DNA from: Chalara sp. BL73
Taxonomy: Eukaryota > Ascomycota > Leotiomycetes > Helotiales
Direction of reading: 5' to 3'
NCBI GenBank assembly: GCA_918026815.1
Contig: CAKJVC010000057.1
Coordinates: 372,001 to 436,000, forward strand
DNA length: 64,000 nucleotides
Translations under genes and position numbers: made by a program
Shown: positions 44,805-55,584 of the stretch, piece after piece
How positions within the stretch are numbered: position 1 is the first letter of the stretch
Layout of the letters: each line of letters begins with the position of its first letter
The notes under the pieces: generated by a model
Told to the model about the DNA's origin: nothing
Databases searched by the model: none
The model's input: the letters and a program-made list of their open reading frames with translations, nothing else

Positions 44805-46416
44805 ATGGCTTCTAGTATCAATGAATCTCAATCGGCAGATGCCAAAAAGTCAAAAACATATCTTGTTACTGTCGGAGACTATGGTTTAAAGGCTGAGATG
44901 TCAGTGAAGCAGAAGCTATCAGCTTTGGATATGAACATGCCAAGGCTGTATGGCTCTCGGTGGATCCTCTGCTTTCCTTTGTCAGTAGGCACGGATAAAG
45001 CTCAAGTGTAAGACTTGGATCCACCTAGTCATATAGGAGTTATCACATCTAACGTGTTTCTATCCAGCTTTGAGGATCTAAGGAGAAGTCTAGCGCACAC
45101 GATTTCTTCCATACCTTGGATTTCTGGAGACGTTGTAGGTTCTTATAATTCTTGACACCTCAAACTCGGTTCTGTCGCTTTCACAAAATCGAAGGCTTAT
45201 ATACAGTCACATTAGGGGCCAGAAGAAGGCAGTGATCCAGAGGACAGTAGAATTCAGGTGATAGAAGGGGCTGGTGGGGTTGAGTTTCGGTATTTTTATA
45301 AGGTTCTCATATCCTAGAAGTTGGCTAAAATAAGACAGGTACAAAGACCTCGCCGGGATCCTGCCATCATACAATGAACTCAAGAAAAATAATTTCCCAT
45401 TCTCCAAGCTTACGACTCCACTCGCTTCTCCCCTTCAGGTCATACAAGAGTCTCAACCTGTCATGGCAGCACAAGCAAACTTCATCGAAGGCGGACTCCT
45501 CCTTGCAGTCGGAGTTCATCATTCAGTCTGCGATGGTGGCGGACTAGATCACATCCTCGAAACTTGGGCACACAACACGGGCGTCATCAATCACTCAGGA
45601 TCATTCAGCAATTATGATCCTGTGTTGAATGACCGCACGCCATTAAATGAAGGCCTTCCAGTGAACGACATAGCCGATTTTCCTGAATACGTGCTTATGC
45701 CTACACCACCAACTGACAAAACTCAGATGGCACCGCCAACTTTCCAGTTGCCCCTAATGACAGCCAAAATCTTCTACTTCTCACCTGAACATCTCGCAGA
45801 GCTCAAGACAGCAGCGAACGCATACTCTACCAATGATGCCCTTTGTGCATTCTTCTGGCACCACATGACTCTAGCTCGGAACCCCTCCAATGATCTCAGC
45901 GAAAATGACAAAACATCAGCTGCACTCTTTGCGGTGAATATCCGTGGCCGCACAAGCCCTCCGCTTCCTCCAACTTATTTGGGCAATGCATCGCTTGGTG
46001 GTATCACAGAGCGGCTCTCAATAACTAGCCTGAAAGATGCCCAGACCGGGCTATCCCAGGCTTCAACAGCATTACGGAGTGGCCTCAAAGCGATCCATCG
46101 GCCCAGCCGAGTCCCGCTAACTATTGGACTCCTCAATTCGCGGCCTAATGCTCAAGACTTCAAATTCGCCGCCCGTGGGTTCTTAGGTCCCGATATTACT
46201 ATGACTTCATGGGCTAATATGGGTGTCCGCGGAAGAGAGTGGGGTTCCTTGGGAAAGCCTGAAGGATTTCGTATCCCGTATGAAGCAGCGGACGGCATGG
46301 TTGTGATTTTCCCAAAATTGGAGAATGGAGGGCTAGAGGTTATGGCTGGCTTAGAAAGCGAATCTATGGAAAGACTGTCGAAGAACCCAAGATTTCAGCA
46401 ATTCGCTGAGGAGTAG
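44805..46416 (+). CDS. BAHD-type acyltransferase
   Basis: Transfers acyl groups from CoA thioesters to alcohols or amines, usually in secondary metabolism; the trichothecene 3-O-acetyltransferase-like fungal branch is closest by motif. Four exons (44805-45007, 45068-45134, 45216-45289, 45339-46416) give 473 residues, a normal length. The third intron removes a frame with stops and joins EFR to YKDLAG exactly as family members read. The catalytic motif is HHSVCDGGG (about 174-182, H-x3-D). The usual C-terminal DFGWG is replaced by the fungal-type TSWANMGVRGREWGSLGKPE. Start at 44805 (GAATGG); the mature sequence has no signal peptide. Its neighbour on the other strand is a Zn2Cys6 regulator. 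Confidence 0.88.
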
Positions 46417-47226
46417 ACTGAACCAGGAGATCTTTTTATGGATAGAGTGACGCCATATCAGCACCCGCTTGCGCCGTCGAGTCCTTTTATTGTGCACCTA
46501 AGTCATTTGTCATACTCCTTTTATGCTAGATATAGAGCTTCTTGAACTACTATGAAAACATTTGCTATTCGTTTCTCGTTTGACCTCAATGAAGAGTCTA
46601 GAGCACAGCTGCATCCTGGAGTGGATGAGTCTTAGGTGCCATGGCTTGCGAAGCCAAGCCGAAGGCCTCCTAAACACTTATCAGAAGCCATACGTTCTGC
46701 ATTTGTCTTAAGAGAGGATATTGGGTCAATTATTCTACACTCTGAAGCTAGTCTGAAGAGCGTCCTGGATAAAGCTACTATTTCATTGAACAAAGCTTAC
46801 GGGCTAGGGGAGTCAAGAACGAGCCTCGGCTTTATTATCCTCCTGTAGAGTCTCTATCGTAGTCACACTAGTAACTCTTCATAAAATCTATTCCTACGTG
46901 ATATGGTGATGCCTTCAGGTCTCGGCACGCTTTCCTTTAGATCTTTTTGTAACTGTTTGGTACGAGCCTTTGAAAGTAAGCAATGAGATTCCATTTAACA
47001 TAAACCGTATAGCTCATAGTGTTATAGCAAGAGTCTAAATTTGGCGTTAGGCCTGTAATTACAGATACGCAGTTAGCAGAGTAGCAAAGAACGTACATAT
47101 TTTGTGGCCATGCCCGACAGGAACCCGGTAATCACTTCATAAAGATTATAAAGGAGCTTTTGTGACAGCCAGCGCCATCTATAACAGCGATACGGACGGC
47201 CTTCTGCTTCCTTACAACTCACTTCC
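46417..47226. other. Gene-free interval
   Basis: 810 bp between convergent genes. The 70-codon frame at 46636 begins with a non-ATG codon and has no motif. I see nothing to annotate. Confidence 0.4.
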
Positions 47227-49074
47227 CTATTGGTTGGGTGCATTAATAGAGTGGGAGGACGTTAGAAGAGTGTACAGAGCCACCGTGTCATTTGGGCTGG
47301 GGCGCTGCCGTATAGCTGCAGAAAATACTACTCCATCGTGAACTGAAATTGTACATCGGTCAGAAAAATTAACAAAACTCTCTCTCTTAGATACTTTAGC
47401 GGCAAGTATCTCTAAGAAATTCGTACTATCGAAGCTGTCATCGGTTTCAAGAATACTCGGACGTAAATAAACTTTGCACCATGGAGCACCTTTGTGCTGT
47501 CCAATAACAACAGCAAAATTAAATAATCTCTTCTCAAAAGTACATTCAAATAATATAGCACCAAATAAATTTGGCTGACCGTTGTAGAAGAGTTCATCGA
47601 GATTCCAATGTTGATTAGGGTAGACGGATATTGGTGCAGATGTGCAGCTGTCTTGGCTATCTTCATGAATCAGCTTAATGCGACCCCATACTTGCTTAGG
47701 CTCGGCAGAGGGGGCATCAGAGGACGTAAAAACTCCAGCTGGGTGTATGTATATTTCTTTAACCTGGAATTCCTCCAATTGGTCGGGTGTGACCGTCACC
47801 AACCAGGAAGATCTCTGTCGAGCATATAGATTTGCTGATGATTTAGGTTGATCAATAAAGATACATACTGCGCGGCCGTCTAGAAAGCAATATATCCAAG
47901 CCAGAGACGGAGTGGAAGGATCCTTTGAAAGCTTTAAGGGTATGCTAATACGTAGTCCTCGGCTGGTTTGCTGTGGTGGATCTTGCATCGTGGAGAGAGA
48001 CGCTGGCAATTTTCCAGTCCCATTTATTTCCGCGAGGCTCAACTGGTCAACAGAAATCAATCTATCGTAATTTTTCTCGTACGATATCTCATAAGGTAAG
48101 ACCGGTACGGGATCTTTGGCTATACTTTCGAGTATTGCTTCTATTATTTTGGTATTTTCTTCCCAGAAATACTCATTATTTTGTCTAATCCAATCCAAGT
48201 GTCGAATTTCGGTTAGTTTTCCAGAATGGTGATGGAGCATCGGCTTTTGCAGGCTTATAGGGACGGATTCCGAGAAATCGGCTGGAGAGGAGGCAAGAAC
48301 ACCTGTTAGCGAAGGGTAACAATCATAATGTAGCGACCAAGCGAAGAGAGTATAGTCCTCGTTCTGCTTCAAAATTTCCTCCTGAAGTCGTTGAAATGCC
48401 TTTGATCTTTCTCCATATAACATAGGCATGTTCACTCCAAATATCCCAAGCAAGCAATATGCGATGTCCTCTTCCCGGGTCGTCTGTCTTTTTGAAGCCC
48501 ATGACATCCGATGAGAAACCGTGCAAGTTGAAGGATCCTCGCCACGCAAGATTGGGATAGGCACGCCTGTAACATTGGAAATCTGTCCTGACAAACTTGC
48601 TTTTGTCCCAATCTCGACCCACTCTGCAGTGTAAAACTCCAGTATACGTGGAGCAATAAGCTCTTGTAGCGTCCAACCTCTAGTAAACCATCGACTTTTG
48701 GCAAAGTGCGCAAGTGGCGATATTTTAGGCCTGTCATTGTTTTCCATGGTCGATATGTCTTCAAGATAGACATAGCATATGACGGAGGCTTTATACCATT
48801 GGTACATGGAATTGATAGCTTCTGACAGTTCGGCGCTGCTTGACTTGTCAATGCAACATGTGTCAATCCAGACCCATTCGAAGCCATCAGTGGCTGGCTT
48901 CTTGCAGCATCCCTCTAGTTTCCTAAAGCCAGATTTGCTCCTAGCAGTTCCTTCATGAATATCATTGAATAGCACTTCTTCTTGTCCCCACGTATGGCTT
49001 AAAATAACATAAGGTGGAATCTGAGTACCAACGAAATAAGAAAGTTCCAATGTGTTAGTATTGAGTAATCTCAT
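47227..49074 (-). CDS. HET-domain protein, MRLLNT subclass
   Basis: 615 residues from the ATG at 49074, which starts MRLLNTNTLELSYF as in the other member of this subclass. An in-frame ATG at 49158 would add 28 residues and cannot be excluded. HET motifs: IPPYVILSHTWG, WVWIDTCCIDKSSSAELSEA, INSMYQWYKASVICYVYLED, SRWFTRGWTLQELIAPRILE, TREEDIAYCLLGIFGVNMPM and LYGERSKAFQRLQEEI. The canonical GEG before the Lys is GER here. The C-terminal 330 residues are unlike the 32446 gene beyond the HET domain, which is usual for this fast-evolving class. No introns. Confidence 0.87.
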   Translation of the reverse strand: MRLLNTNTLELSYFVGTQIPPYVILSHTWGQEEVLFNDIHEGTARSKSGFRKLEGCCKKPATDGFEWVWIDTCCIDKSSSAELSEAINSMYQWYKASVICYVYLEDISTMENNDRPKISPLAHFAKSRWFTRGWTLQELIAPRILEFYTAEWVEIGTKASLSGQISNVTGVPIPILRGEDPSTCTVSHRMSWASKRQTTREEDIAYCLLGIFGVNMPMLYGERSKAFQRLQEEILKQNEDYTLFAWSLHYDCYPSLTGVLASSPADFSESVPISLQKPMLHHHSGKLTEIRHLDWIRQNNEYFWEENTKIIEAILESIAKDPVPVLPYEISYEKNYDRLISVDQLSLAEINGTGKLPASLSTMQDPPQQTSRGLRISIPLKLSKDPSTPSLAWIYCFLDGRAVCIFIDQPKSSANLYARQRSSWLVTVTPDQLEEFQVKEIYIHPAGVFTSSDAPSAEPKQVWGRIKLIHEDSQDSCTSAPISVYPNQHWNLDELFYNGQPNLFGAILFECTFEKRLFNFAVVIGQHKGAPWCKVYLRPSILETDDSFDSTNFLEILAAKVSKRESFVNFSDRCTISVHDGVVFSAAIRQRPSPNDTVALYTLLTSSHSINAPNQ

Positions 49075-49695
49075 AATGTCACAAAATAAGCAAACTGGGG
49101 TTGGAAGGGGAAAATGCTGAATGACCCAGCCGCCAGCCTTATCCAGCTGAACCCACATGCAACTTATAGCAGGGGATTGGTCGTTGAATTTTAAATTATG
49201 CCTTCAACTTTATCAGACACCGGTGTGGCTGTAGAAGAAGCTCTCACTAGGCATCAATTGAAGCCGAGCACAATTTTGCTGACTGTTACAACCACGAGTT
49301 CTGGCCCATGAAATGTACTATACCTTACATATAAAAATCTCTTTATGCTGTATTTAAATAATTATTACAAATCTTACCTAAATTGACGAAATTTCAAAGA
49401 GGCGCTCAGCCGGAATAGACTTAATCATTTTGGCAATAGTTAATATAATTTCATACCGTAGAATAACGAAGCCGTAATCGCTCCTTACTGTACATGATTT
49501 TTGTTATTATTTTCTGTTATTTCATGATCCTCCTTTAACAGTGTTCTTGGTTCTCAAAATGCGATCTTGATCGCTGAACAAAGGACAATATCTTCAGTTG
49601 AAAGATCTCGAGTCTAGCTCTTTATTCTCAGATTTAAGCCGCTTCTAACTACCCACCTTCTTCCCCCTAGCGCTCCAAACCGTCTCTTTTTCTAG
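49075..49695. other. AT-rich gene-free interval
   Basis: About 620 bp, AT-rich between 49320 and 49560. It holds the promoter of the minus-strand HET gene and the 3' end of the next minus-strand gene. No coding evidence. Confidence 0.4.
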
Positions 49696-49983
49696 TCATG
49701 AGCCTTTCGTATTCTTCACGTGCGTCTGCTTCCACACCACCCACACCGCGACTCCACCAATCAGAAGGGCGATGAGGGTGATGAAGAAAACAGCGAAGCA
49801 GATGTATCGACCCTTGATATGTCGATTTGGCAGTCGAGGGGTCCTTGGGCCGGAGATTGCCGCAGATACTCGTCGTTCCTCTGCTGCTGTTGTAATTTGT
49901 TCTTGAGGCGGTTGAAGGTTTCGGAGAGGGATTTCACCTGCAATATCTTTTGGGGATATAATGGAGCATCGAAAACCGTACAT
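49696..49983 (-). CDS. Small C-terminally anchored membrane protein
   Basis: 95 residues; ATG at 49983-49981 is chosen because the extension above it starts at GTG. It contains GEIPLRNLQPPQEQ near residue 20, a basic stretch (PRTPRLPNRHIKGR) and then one membrane span (about 67-87, CFAVFFITLIALLIGGVAVW) with a short tail (KQTHVKNTKGS). It is divergent from the next small membrane gene, with which it shares the IPLxNL motif and topology. Confidence 0.55.
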   Translation of the reverse strand: MYGFRCSIISPKDIAGEIPLRNLQPPQEQITTAAEERRVSAAISGPRTPRLPNRHIKGRYICFAVFFITLIALLIGGVAVWVVWKQTHVKNTKGS

Positions 49984-50402
49984 CTTGAACACGACTTTTG
50001 GATGTGGGAGATGGGGAGAAAGTTGAAATGGATATATTGCACGAGAATATTAGATTAGGGTTAATTTGGTTCTTCATCTGAATTTCCGCTGTTCTACGGA
50101 ACCCTACGGAACATGTTCACCTGCTACCGTTGCCAACATGGTTTTTTATGTCAAGAACAATTTTCAGAGTACATGGATAGTTTTTTGTATCCGCCAATGC
50201 TTGCTCTCATTGCGACTGGGTGAACAATAAGAAACTGGCATGAAGAACAATGTATTGTGAACTCATATCATCTAGCATCCTCCATTACTTGGCCACAAAG
50301 TTTTCAAGAATCAAATCTGAATCTATTTCTAGATAAGGCTTTCCCTTGTCAAATCCAGTTCCACAGCAATCTCTTCGCAGGAAACAAACCAAAATCGTAA
50401 AA
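49984..50402. promoter_or_regulatory. Divergent promoter of two small membrane protein genes
   Basis: 419 bp between opposite starts, no recognisable motif. It contains a repeated CTACGGAAC (about 50095-50110). Confidence 0.4.
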
Positions 50403-50864
50403 ATGTCATGGACACAGTTCCTTCCGAAAAACCAAACAACTGCAAATCGAACAGAAGATCCATCCACAAGCAACACACTGGAACACTTCAGCAGACCTAC
50501 GCAAACACAGCCAGCACGAAGGGAAGGCAGAACCCGCAGCCTCGGCACGACAGCTCTATCTGCACCTCCAGCGCGAACAGATGGCCATTGGAACAATATC
50601 CCACTGCAAAATCTCGGGGCTCTTCTGGAGCGTCAACGGCGAGACAGAACATACGGGAATATGCCTCCCCCTGTCTCTCCGAAAGCACTGGCGCCAGCTC
50701 AAGCTGCGGACTATGAGGAGCCTCCGACTAAATCTAAGCCTCGACCACCTATGAGGATGCGAACGCTGATCTTCTTGTGGGTCGTTGTGGTGCTGGTTGT
50801 AGGTATAGGGGGTACGGTGGGGGGATACTTCATATTCAAGTCAATAAAACCGAAGACACCATAG
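50403..50864 (+). CDS. Small C-terminally anchored membrane protein
   Basis: 153 residues from the ATG at 50403 (AAAAATGTC). A polar, Ser/Thr/Arg-rich N-terminus includes GHWNNIPLQNLGALLERQ (about 78-95). A Pro-rich region (NMPPPVSPKALAP) follows, then a basic patch (KSKPRPPMRMR), one membrane span (about 124-146, LIFLWVVVVLVVGIGGTVGG) and the tail FKSIKPKTP. The plan matches the divergent neighbour and the 41496 gene. Function unknown. Confidence 0.6.
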   Translation: MSWTQFLPKNQTTANRTEDPSTSNTLEHFSRPTQTQPARREGRTRSLGTTALSAPPARTDGHWNNIPLQNLGALLERQRRDRTYGNMPPPVSPKALAPAQAADYEEPPTKSKPRPPMRMRTLIFLWVVVVLVVGIGGTVGGYFIFKSIKPKTP

Positions 50865-52266
50865 GTAAATTAATGGACAGTTTCTTTTTTGAACATCAGT
50901 GGCTGGGTTTTTGGCGGCGATATGCTGCATGTCCAGTAGCGATATATGAATAAAATGGAAACATATCCAAAAGTAGAGAATTCCCGTCCTTTGTTCTATG
51001 TTCTGTGTTCTGTGTTCGTGATAGATGTATTGTGATTACTGGGCCTCTCTTTGGTAAAATATGCGTTGTATATAGTAGGTCATTCTGAACTCGGATTAGG
51101 GTGTATGCATATCTAATCGTACCTAAGCCTCCAGGGGTATTGCCGTAGAAGAGGCAAGCAGCTTCAGAATAACATGCACTCAAAATTTCAACCATAAGAT
51201 CTTTCTTCCCCTTGAGAGCGATATCAAACAAACCAGACACAAAAGGTGTTCACAGCTTTGAGAGCTCGTTGGCTATCCAAAAATCGCACATAATGTTCTA
51301 TAGCCTCCGGAAAATCATTTCTTAAGCCAAGAAGATGGCAAGAAAAAGGCAGGTTAGAGATGCTGCGATGGCTCGAGTTTTTCAAACCAGAGCAGCTGGT
51401 TCTCCCGCCCTTCGGAATGCAACCCACGTGTTCACCGATATTGGATTAGCCGACTAGCTATGAACAGGCGCATTCGTGTGCTCGAATAGAACAAATGGCT
51501 GACTCAGATCGTTCTAGAGGTAGCTTGGTCCGAAGATGCCTCCCCAAAGGCTGACACCGCCATCGAATCTCAAATTAGTGATCATTAACGCGCTGGAATT
51601 TGCGCCTCTTAAAATGTGCCTGAATACCCCAATATTTTAACATACCTGCCTCGGTTTTGTTCTTGCATTGTGATGGAGTGGCCGGACAGAACTTTGAAAA
51701 CATAATGGCTCGTCATTGATAGAAAGGTACAAATACGAATAGGGCACATGTGTTAGTATTATGCTGGAGTTGTTATCCAAACGCGGAAAGAGGGGGCATA
51801 ATGCACAAGAATATAAAGGTTTGAAAGGTCCAGTTTTACCTTTTGTAAATCTACAAGCATGAGATAATTAGACAAGTGCTGCATTGTCAACTATGGATTT
51901 TATCAAAGTTAATGTTCGGATCTCAAGTTTTTGCTTCAACATAATCCCCGCACTTCCATTTTGGCTTCCTTCGCTCTACTGGCATGCAATATCTCCCCGT
52001 TGCCTTAGCCACCTTAAACTAGATCAGTGCTCTATTCGCTGCTCCGGCACGTATCTGTCCCCTAAATGTTCCACCATCTTGTGTTTCGCCATACCATAAT
52101 CGACTGCATTTAGTCGGCGTAATTCGGTGAAGATTCGAGGTATTGGGTTGATTGGGTGAGTCTAGACGAAATGATTGCTCGAGTAGTGAGTGATAGAGGC
52201 GTGAAGTGCTGAGACTGTAGGAGAATGGTGGACTGAAGTGAGCAGGACCTTGGGGGTTTCGAAAGC
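50865..52266. other. Gene-free interval, possible gene shards
   Basis: 1.4 kb with no intact gene. Two minus-strand fragments (51224-51427 and 50896-51240) have protein-like stretches such as FPEAIEHYVRFLDSQ and GLFDIALKGKKDLMVEIL. They are in different frames with no start-to-stop model. Confidence 0.4.
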
Positions 52267-52820
52267 TCAATACCGATATCGTGTAGAATAATCTTTAGGA
52301 CTGACCACTAATCCACGTCCTTTTTTGGCTCCACGATAAATGGTCTCGATGATGTCGATAAGTTCTTGCTTGTCCTCAAGCACCCAGTTCAGCTTATTAT
52401 TGTTTCCAGTTCCAAAATCGCACATCATATGCTTGTTGCGAAAGAAAAACATAATTGTTACTGGATCGTACAGTTCTATCGGAGAGATATCAGCGCAGCC
52501 CTTGGAAAGAAGATAGTTAGAAAATAACAAGAGGACTACTCACCATACATCTGTTTGAAGTCAGGGACCTGGTCGAGATCGCACACGTAGATGACTGCAA
52601 AGTTCTTGACCCGATCGGCGATGCCTATAGAATACATGATCAGTGAATGTAATGTAAATGGAAAAGGGAACCTCTTACGGTACAGGACTTCGTCTTGTCT
52701 CATACAATCAGGGTCCCAGTCACGGCCGAAGCGGATGATTACCAGTCTTTCATCCTCGCTCAGAATAGCCTGATCGACATGCCAGCCTGTGACGAGATGG
52801 GGGAGGACGACAGAACCCAT
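52267..52820 (-). CDS. dim1: Spliceosomal U5 snRNP protein Dim1
   Basis: The 15-kDa U5/tri-snRNP protein (human TXNL4A, yeast Dib1), a thioredoxin-fold factor required for pre-mRNA splicing. Three exons (52679-52820, 52544-52624, 52267-52475) with introns of 54 and 68 nt give 143 residues, against 142 in human. Highly conserved segments are visible: GWHVDQAILSEDERLVIIRF, RDWDPDCMRQDEVLY, VKNFAVIYVCDLDQVPDFKQ, MYELYDPVTIMFFFRNKHMM, FGTGNNNKLNW, YRGAKKGRGLVVSPKDYSTR ending RYRY. The redox Cys pair of true thioredoxins is absent, as in all Dim1 proteins. Confidence 0.96.
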
Positions 52821-54834
52821 GGTGGGGTATGGATGGTGACGAGGCTGATGGAGGCACGGGTTGGGGTTAAGGAAAGGTTGGTAAATGAGGGCGAGCGTAC
52901 GCGTTTCGAAGGTATCGTCGAGGCCAAAGAACGGCCGATATATGAGGAAGAGTGTTTGGGCTTTGCAGAAGTTGTTTGGAAAAGTTGAAATGTTGTTGTC
53001 TGAACGTGGCGGGGCTTGGGTTACACAAGGATTCTGGACATAAGCCTTGCTGAATAAGCAAGCACGGCGCTAGTATAGTCACGTGGAAGCTAGCCGAAAT
53101 ATTCAACCACCGACACTGCGATCTAGTAAATACTACAACTTCCCAAAATATTACGATATTCGTAATATTTCAGTCAACCTCTAGGATGGGTGCAGTTTGC
53201 CTAATATCTTCTAGAGTTGGCTCAAAACTCAGTTTACTTTTGTGCGAGAAGTCGGTTGTTAGAGAGTTGGGTTTTCGCGAGTGCCAAAAGCGACATCTTT
53301 CTCTTACGCAAAGGACGTCATCCTGCATGTCAGATGGAGATCACGGCCTGTTTCATTCAAGTCTCCGAAGTCTATGGGTTGTGTACAGTATCTCCTATCT
53401 ATTCTTGGGTCTGCCAACCGAAAACCATCAAGTTCTGCTGACTTGGAAATTTGCTCTCTGTTTCGCTTTCGAGTCACAGCTCGTCGCCCGAGGATGGATG
53501 GCTTTGCTTATCTTTCTCTTTCTACTGCAAATTCTTTTCGCGAGGCCATTCAAAAAATAAATACCCTCCTCGCCGCTACATCTCTAGGTCTACCCCTAGC
53601 ACATCATTGGCAAATTATGTCGCATAACGCTGCATGTTTCTCGTTCCAATGATAAATTTGCTTCGAATCTAATTTCTTACCTACTATACAGGTTCTGTTT
53701 ATTCTTAGTAAGCCAGATCTTGCATTGGCTGACGTTTAGTTATTCCTGGAATACAAAGTCGTTGTTTCAGAGACGGGTTATGCAAAAGTAGGATCGGCCG
53801 TAGCAATTTGCATTGTAAGCTTCTGGAGAAGCATTTTGCAATCTCTACCTCAAATTGAATCTCTATTATTGGTTTTTTGCTAGCAGGTTTTCTAGGTAAG
53901 ACTGCATTTGAAATCAACCACATTCCCTCATCTAGACAATTCATCCGTTTTGTGATGCATACTAGCCAAAGGCGTACTTATAATCTAATTAGGCAGATTA
54001 CATCTGGTAGACCTCGGTGATTATTCTGAGCTGCCCCAAACTTGATTCGAAGAGGCTCCGCACCCTAGAGACGAGGAATCCCGTTTGCTGATAATAAAAA
54101 TCCGGATCTTGATCTTGCAATGGTCATTTCTGCAGAAGCATAACCGTTATTTTCGGAGCAATACTATGTTGAATACAGGATAACCATCGCAAATTGCGCT
54201 CAGACAATCGATATTGTGGCTTTGGCAGACGCGGAGAATCCTGCTAGAGATGTGATGCGTTACTGTTCGGTGTACAACATGTAAGCGAGAAGTTTAGTAG
54301 TGCTTGATCTTCAAGAGGCATGGTTCTTTTATCACGTGATACAATAAATCTTCTGGGCCAAGAAGCATTCGAATTTTTTATCCATAGAAATCAACTATTA
54401 TAAATTTTGGCTGTATATGATCTCCTTCAAGGAGAAAATTATTATTCGCACACGTGATATATCTCTCTACTCGGTGAAGCGCGGATCATTAAGCGATCTT
54501 GGCAACGACGACAGCTCCATCTCCAATTCAGCTTCAGGCGTCCTCTCTCACTCATAAGCTTTTGAGCCGAACCCAATTTGAAAGCCAGCAACAAGACCAA
54601 ACTAAGAATTTTATATTGCTTATCGGGAGCTTAAATACCTCATACTGTATAGCCCTGAAAATCGTGAATACCCTGTTCGTACATTTTTCTTGGAAATTGC
54701 GGGGCAGATCCCAACCCCATTCTCGATACTACTGGTAGTGTCTGATTACACAGCCTCACGCTGAAGTGTAAGTTCCGCATGCTATTAGACTTACAAGCTA
54801 ATCTGTTTTAAGATAGTCATAATCATATTCCGAC
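52821..54834. other. Gene-free interval between dim1 and the calmodulin-like gene
   Basis: 2.0 kb. It holds both divergent promoters, with CACGTG boxes at 53080, 54333 and 54451, and a perfect palindrome at 53146. Overlapping frames at 53186-53652 show no family motif and look like chance. Confidence 0.45.
53146..53170. repeat. Perfect 25-nt palindrome (11-bp arms)
   Basis: AAATATTACGA (53146-53156), a 3-nt centre TAT, then TCGTAATATTT (53160-53170). It lies 326 bp upstream of the dim1 start. The TTACGA/TCGTAA halves look like a binding site for a dimeric regulator, or it may be a chance AT-rich hairpin. Confidence 0.55.
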
Positions 54835-55584
54835 ATGGCGGATCTCGGAGGAATCAAAGCTCCTGTAAGCCCATTATCGACCCAACAAGAAATCTAGCAT
54901 GTACGAGCCGTTGATATTAACATTGAAAACCATAGATCAAGCCTACAGAGAAGGAGCTCGCAGAGTACAGGGATGCATTTACCCTTTTTGTAAGAAAATC
55001 TTGTCCCATAGATAACACAGCTTCTGACACCTCGACTTAGGACTCTGATGGAGATGGTATGTATCTTGACGTATATATGTAGGCTTCAACTGAAGAAACT
55101 TTCTGACTCATTCTAGGAACTATCTCCATTAAAGAGCTTCATGAGGTTATGAAGTCTCTTGGCCAGAATCCTACAGAGACTGAAATTCAGGACATGATCA
55201 ATGAAGTTGACCATGATAATAATGGCACTATTGATTTTGAAGGTTCGAGCTCGCTTCAGATCTTCGAGATCGTTTCTAATTTCTCTCAGAGTTCTGCAAG
55301 ATGATGACCGCTCCAACCAAGGATATCGACTTCGAGACCGAAATGAAGAGCGCCTTTAAGGTCTTCGACAAGGATGGAAGCGGAACCATCTCCCTAGATG
55401 AACTGCGAAAGGTCATGAAGTCCTTCGGTGAGATATTGACTGACGATGAACTTGATGCTATGATCAAGGAGGTCGACAAGAATGGGGATGGATCAATTGA
55501 TTGTATGTTGCTCATAACCGCGATGATACCTTGATTAACACGCACTTAGATCAGGAGTTCGTCCACTTCATGCTCAGTGGATGA
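54835..55584 (+). CDS. Calmodulin-like EF-hand protein
   Basis: Six exons (54835-54864, 54936-54989, 55041-55056, 55117-55242, 55290-55502, 55550-55584) give 157 residues, with phases consistent throughout. Exon 3 is just 16 nt and encodes the start of the first calcium loop. Four canonical loops are present: [36 protein letters not shown] and [12 protein letters not shown]. All carry Asp at position 1 and Glu at 12, so all four should bind calcium. The sequence is clearly diverged from the near-invariant fungal calmodulin: it has a 10-residue N-terminal extension ([10 protein letters not shown]) and a changed central linker ([16 protein letters not shown]). It is probably a second, specialised calmodulin-like protein rather than the essential one. 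Confidence 0.9.

Noticed and set aside
53186..53652. Three overlapping plus-strand frames of up to 124 codons
   Set aside because: Mutually exclusive, no recognisable motif, no credible splice model.
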